Below, one piece after another: positions 5,769-7,079 of a DNA stretch of 7,079 nucleotides (position 1 is its first letter; every line of letters begins with the position of its first letter). The position numbers and the translations under genes are program-made. The DNA lies in assembly GCA_011051635.1 (NCBI GenBank), contig DRKV01000442.1, positions 1 to 7,079 on the forward strand, given 5' to 3'. Source of the DNA: Chloroflexota bacterium (GTDB taxonomy: Bacteria; Chloroflexota; Anaerolineae; Anaerolineales; DRKV01). The notes under the pieces were generated by a model that did not search any database, was not told the origin of the DNA, and was given only the letters and a program-made list of their open reading frames with translations.

Positions 5769-5774
5769 ATTATA
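5769..5774 (-). promoter_or_regulatory. Candidate -10 box (TATAAT) for the aminotransferase gene
   Basis: A perfect TATAAT is read on the - strand. No TTGACA-like box lies 16-18 nt upstream and there is no TGn extension, so the promoter may be weak or need an activator. The start point would be near 5762, placing the terminator-like hairpin at the very 5' end of the transcript. Confidence 0.45.
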
Positions 5775-5808
5775 CCCGCCTCCAGGCTTTTTGCGCGCCG
5801 AATAGGGA

Positions 5809-5825
5809 AATTTGTCTGACAAATT
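5809..5825. promoter_or_regulatory. Perfect 8-1-8 palindrome, possible operator
   Basis: AATTTGTC-T-GACAAATT is an exact palindrome between the FHA terminator and the aminotransferase -10 box. Its core TTGTCTGACAA fits the general TnGTnnnACnA shape of sites bound by FadR-type GntR regulators. It is centred about 55 bp upstream of the predicted aminotransferase start point. No regulator gene is in the window. Confidence 0.4.
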
Positions 5826-5840
5826 CGGACGGTTTTCCCA

Positions 5841-5873
5841 ACAAAAATGCCGCCATCGGGAACGATGACGGCA
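5841..5873 (-). terminator. Strong intrinsic terminator of the FHA gene
   Basis: On the - strand, TGCCGTCATCG (5873-5863) pairs with CGATGGCGGCA (5858-5848) over 11 bp with one G-U pair. The loop is TTCC and TTTTTGT follows the stem directly. It begins 14 bp after the FHA stop codon. Confidence 0.9.
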
Positions 5874-5887
5874 CGGGAAAGCGCTTG

Positions 5888-6484
5888 TTACGGGCAGCCG
5901 GGGATGAAAGGGGCCACCGTGCACCACAGGTAATGGCTGTCGATGTACCACAGCGCGCCCACCACCAGGAGGCACAAGACAATCACCGACACACATCCGA
6001 TTGCCAGGCAGGGCACTTTGCTGCTCTTCTGGGGTTGCTGCGGGGGCAGTTTGTTCTCCAAATCGCCCGTGGGGGCGGAGGAGGGCGCCATTTGCGGGGA
6101 GTAGGCCTGGGGCGGCGGGGGAGGGGGCCCGGCGGGAGCGGCCATCGCCGGCGAGGCTACCGTGGCGTTGGGGTCGTAGGAAGTCTCTTCGAAGACGAGG
6201 GTAACGTTCTCCCCCAGCAGAATGACGTCGCCCACCCGCAGGACGTGCGGGCCGGCCAATCGCTGCCCGTTGATGAAAGTCCCGTTGGTGGAGCCTAAAT
6301 CTTCGATGACGAACTGCATCCCCTGGCGGGAGAGACGGGCGTGGCGGCGGGAGACCTCCACGTCGTTGATGATGAAGTCGTTGCTCACATCCCGGCCAAT
6401 GGTGATTTCATCCTGCGAAAGCGCAAAAACCTTGCCGGGGGCGGGACCGGTGCGCATGGAAAGTTGGAAAGACGGGGCTGGCAT
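5888..6484 (-). CDS. FHA-domain protein with a C-terminal membrane anchor
   Basis: This is a 198-residue protein. An N-terminal forkhead-associated domain (about residues 5-100) has all the phosphothreonine-binding marks: ITIGRD (27-32), VSRRHARL (44-51) and LGSTNGTFINGQRL (63-76). A flexible linker rich in Pro, Ala and Gln follows (about 105-155, with six prolines at 120-125). One hydrophobic segment (about 158-180) is preceded by positive charges (QKSSK), and a short tail ends LWCTVAPFIPGCP. No signal peptide is visible, so the FHA domain should face the cytoplasm, held at the membrane by the anchor. It probably reads phosphothreonine on a partner made by a Ser/Thr kinase that is not in this window. 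GAGGAG (6491-6496) lies 6 nt before the ATG. It has its own promoter and terminator. Confidence 0.93.
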   Translation of the reverse strand: MPAPSFQLSMRTGPAPGKVFALSQDEITIGRDVSNDFIINDVEVSRRHARLSRQGMQFVIEDLGSTNGTFINGQRLAGPHVLRVGDVILLGENVTLVFEETSYDPNATVASPAMAAPAGPPPPPPQAYSPQMAPSSAPTGDLENKLPPQQPQKSSKVPCLAIGCVSVIVLCLLVVGALWYIDSHYLWCTVAPFIPGCP

Positions 6485-6515
6485 ACCTTTCTCCTCGGAA
6501 CGTGGATTTGAACAC

Positions 6516-6544
6516 AGTGTACAGGCTTTTCAGGGGGATGTCAA
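6516..6544 (-). promoter_or_regulatory. Sigma-70-type promoter of the FHA gene
   Basis: On the - strand, a perfect TTGACA (6544-6539) is followed after 17 bp by TACACT (6521-6516), which matches TATAAT at 4 of 6. Transcription would start near 6509, about 25 nt before the ATG, leaving a short leader with only the ribosome site. Confidence 0.75.
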
Positions 6545-6576
6545 ACAAAACACCTTGCAACTTTGTCAGGTCGCTC

Positions 6577-7005
6577 TCACCCCAAGATTTGCGCTTCCGG
6601 CAGGGAATTTCGCAGGGCTTCCTTTTCCTCCTCCGGGAGAGGGTTGCCGCGCAGGATGATGATTTCCAGGTGTCCCAGAGAGCGCAGCGCGGCGGGAAGG
6701 CGGCGCAGGCGGTTGTTCCACAGGTAGAGTTCGCGCAGGGAGACCAGTTCCCCGATGGAGGCGGGCAGGGTCTCCAGATGGTTATCCTGCAAGTGAAGTT
6801 CTTCCAGGCGGCGCAAGCGGGAGATTTCGGGGGGGAGGTCGCGGAGACGGTTCCCGCTCAAATTGAGGTGCTGCAAATTGGGAAACGCGAGCACCTGCGG
6901 GGGAAGTTCTTCCAAACCCCACTTGCTGAGGTTGAGGCGGCGGACTTTCTCCGGTTCACGGAGCGCATCTTCCAAATCCCGGTAGGTTTTTTCTTCAGGG
7001 GGCAC
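6577..7005 (-). CDS. Small cytoplasmic leucine-rich-repeat protein
   Basis: This is a 142-residue protein made almost wholly of 23-residue leucine-rich repeats. The repeats start at about residues 21 (VRRLNLSKWGLEELPPQVL), 44 (LQHLNLSGNRLRDLPPEI), 67 (LEELHLQDNHLETLPASI) and 90 (LRELYLWNNRLRRLPAAL). LEIIILRGNPLPEEEKEAL and a final short helix act as the C-terminal cap. The entry segment TYRDLEDALREPEKVRRLNLS is a common N-terminal cap of bacterial LRR proteins. There is no signal peptide or membrane segment, so it probably binds a protein partner in the cytoplasm. The start is GTG 7005, with GGAGGAG 7 nt upstream. An in-frame TTG at 7032 lies before that site and is less likely. It stops 92 bp before the FHA gene with no good terminator, so some read-through is possible. 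Confidence 0.88.
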   Translation of the reverse strand: MPPEEKTYRDLEDALREPEKVRRLNLSKWGLEELPPQVLAFPNLQHLNLSGNRLRDLPPEISRLRRLEELHLQDNHLETLPASIGELVSLRELYLWNNRLRRLPAALRSLGHLEIIILRGNPLPEEEKEALRNSLPEAQILG

Positions 7006-7079
7006 CGTTCTTCTCCTCCATTCTGTAACCAAAGACGTTTCCGAAAGATTGTATCACCGCCCGGCGCACCTCCTCCAGA
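6995..7079 (-). CDS. Possible C-terminal tail of an upstream gene (partial)
   Basis: A reading frame enters from the right edge and stops with TGA at 6995-6997, after 27 codons (LEEVRRAVIQSFGNVFGYRM, then EEKNGAP). If real it overlaps the LRR gene by 11 bp, a usual sign of translational coupling. The first eight codons look GC-rich and coding-like, but the rest is AT-richer and could be leader DNA. The frame is too short to decide. Confidence 0.3.
   Translation of the reverse strand, partial: LEEVRRAVIQSFGNVFGYRMEEKNGAP
7013..7019 (-). promoter_or_regulatory. Ribosome binding site fixing the LRR gene start
   Basis: GGAGGAG on the - strand lies 7 nt before GTG 7005. It is the best ribosome site in the window and decides the start against TTG 7032. 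Confidence 0.7.
7048..7056 (-). promoter_or_regulatory. Candidate extended -10 box for the LRR gene
   Basis: TGATACAAT on the - strand fits TGnTATAAT with one mismatch. No -35 box is visible, and the window ends soon after. The start point would be near 7041, about 36 nt before the GTG. This competes with the idea that the same DNA codes for the end of an upstream gene. Confidence 0.35.

Noticed and set aside
4244..6298. Very long (684-codon) open frame on the + strand
   Set aside because: It lies opposite rlmD, the aminotransferase and the FHA gene, crosses their terminators and promoters, and its Gly/Ala/Val-rich product resembles no family. The three - strand genes have complete family motifs.
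6551..6572. Possible terminator after the LRR gene
   Set aside because: ACCT/AGGT give only a 4-bp stem with a 12-nt loop. The T-rich DNA after it is better explained as the -35 region of the FHA promoter.

Overview
The window is high-GC bacterial DNA that looks like Chloroflexota, probably class Anaerolineae. This rests on recognition, not on a search. The evidence is a DUF6391-like membrane protein, a short protein paired with a degenerate FtsK-like ATPase, an FHA protein with a C-terminal membrane anchor, and gene borders filled with short palindromes and direct repeats (AGACCTG..CAGGTCT, ATTCGTGTAAATTCGTGG, GATGGGGTGATGATGA).

Layout. The left part (1-1942) reads on the + strand: the tail of an unidentified gene, a 48-bp tandem duplication, a DUF6391-like membrane protein with an HxxEH motif, a repeat-rich gap, and holA (DNA polymerase III delta subunit). 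Everything right of about 1936 reads on the - strand. In order of transcription from the right edge this is: a possible gene tail, a leucine-rich-repeat protein, the FHA protein, a class V (alanine-glyoxylate/phosphoserine type) aminotransferase, an RlmD-type 23S rRNA m5U methyltransferase, and a two-gene unit of the FtsK-like protein plus the 79-residue protein. The two blocks meet tail to tail, with holA and the small gene overlapping by 7 bp.

The - strand genes look like separate short transcription units and not one operon. A TTGACA-N17-TACACT promoter precedes the FHA gene and a strong intrinsic terminator follows it. A TATAAT box, a terminator-like hairpin with six Us and a good ribosome site lie in the aminotransferase leader, and a terminator follows that gene. 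An extended -10 box precedes the FtsK-like pair.

No tRNA, rRNA, insertion sequence or CRISPR array was seen. Most genes are housekeeping or lineage-typical. The points most worth a second look are the FtsK-like protein that has lost its P-loop lysine and keeps a small partner gene, the DUF6391-like protein with its HxxEH motif, the attenuator-like aminotransferase leader, and the palindromic repeat family that repeatedly touches stop codons.
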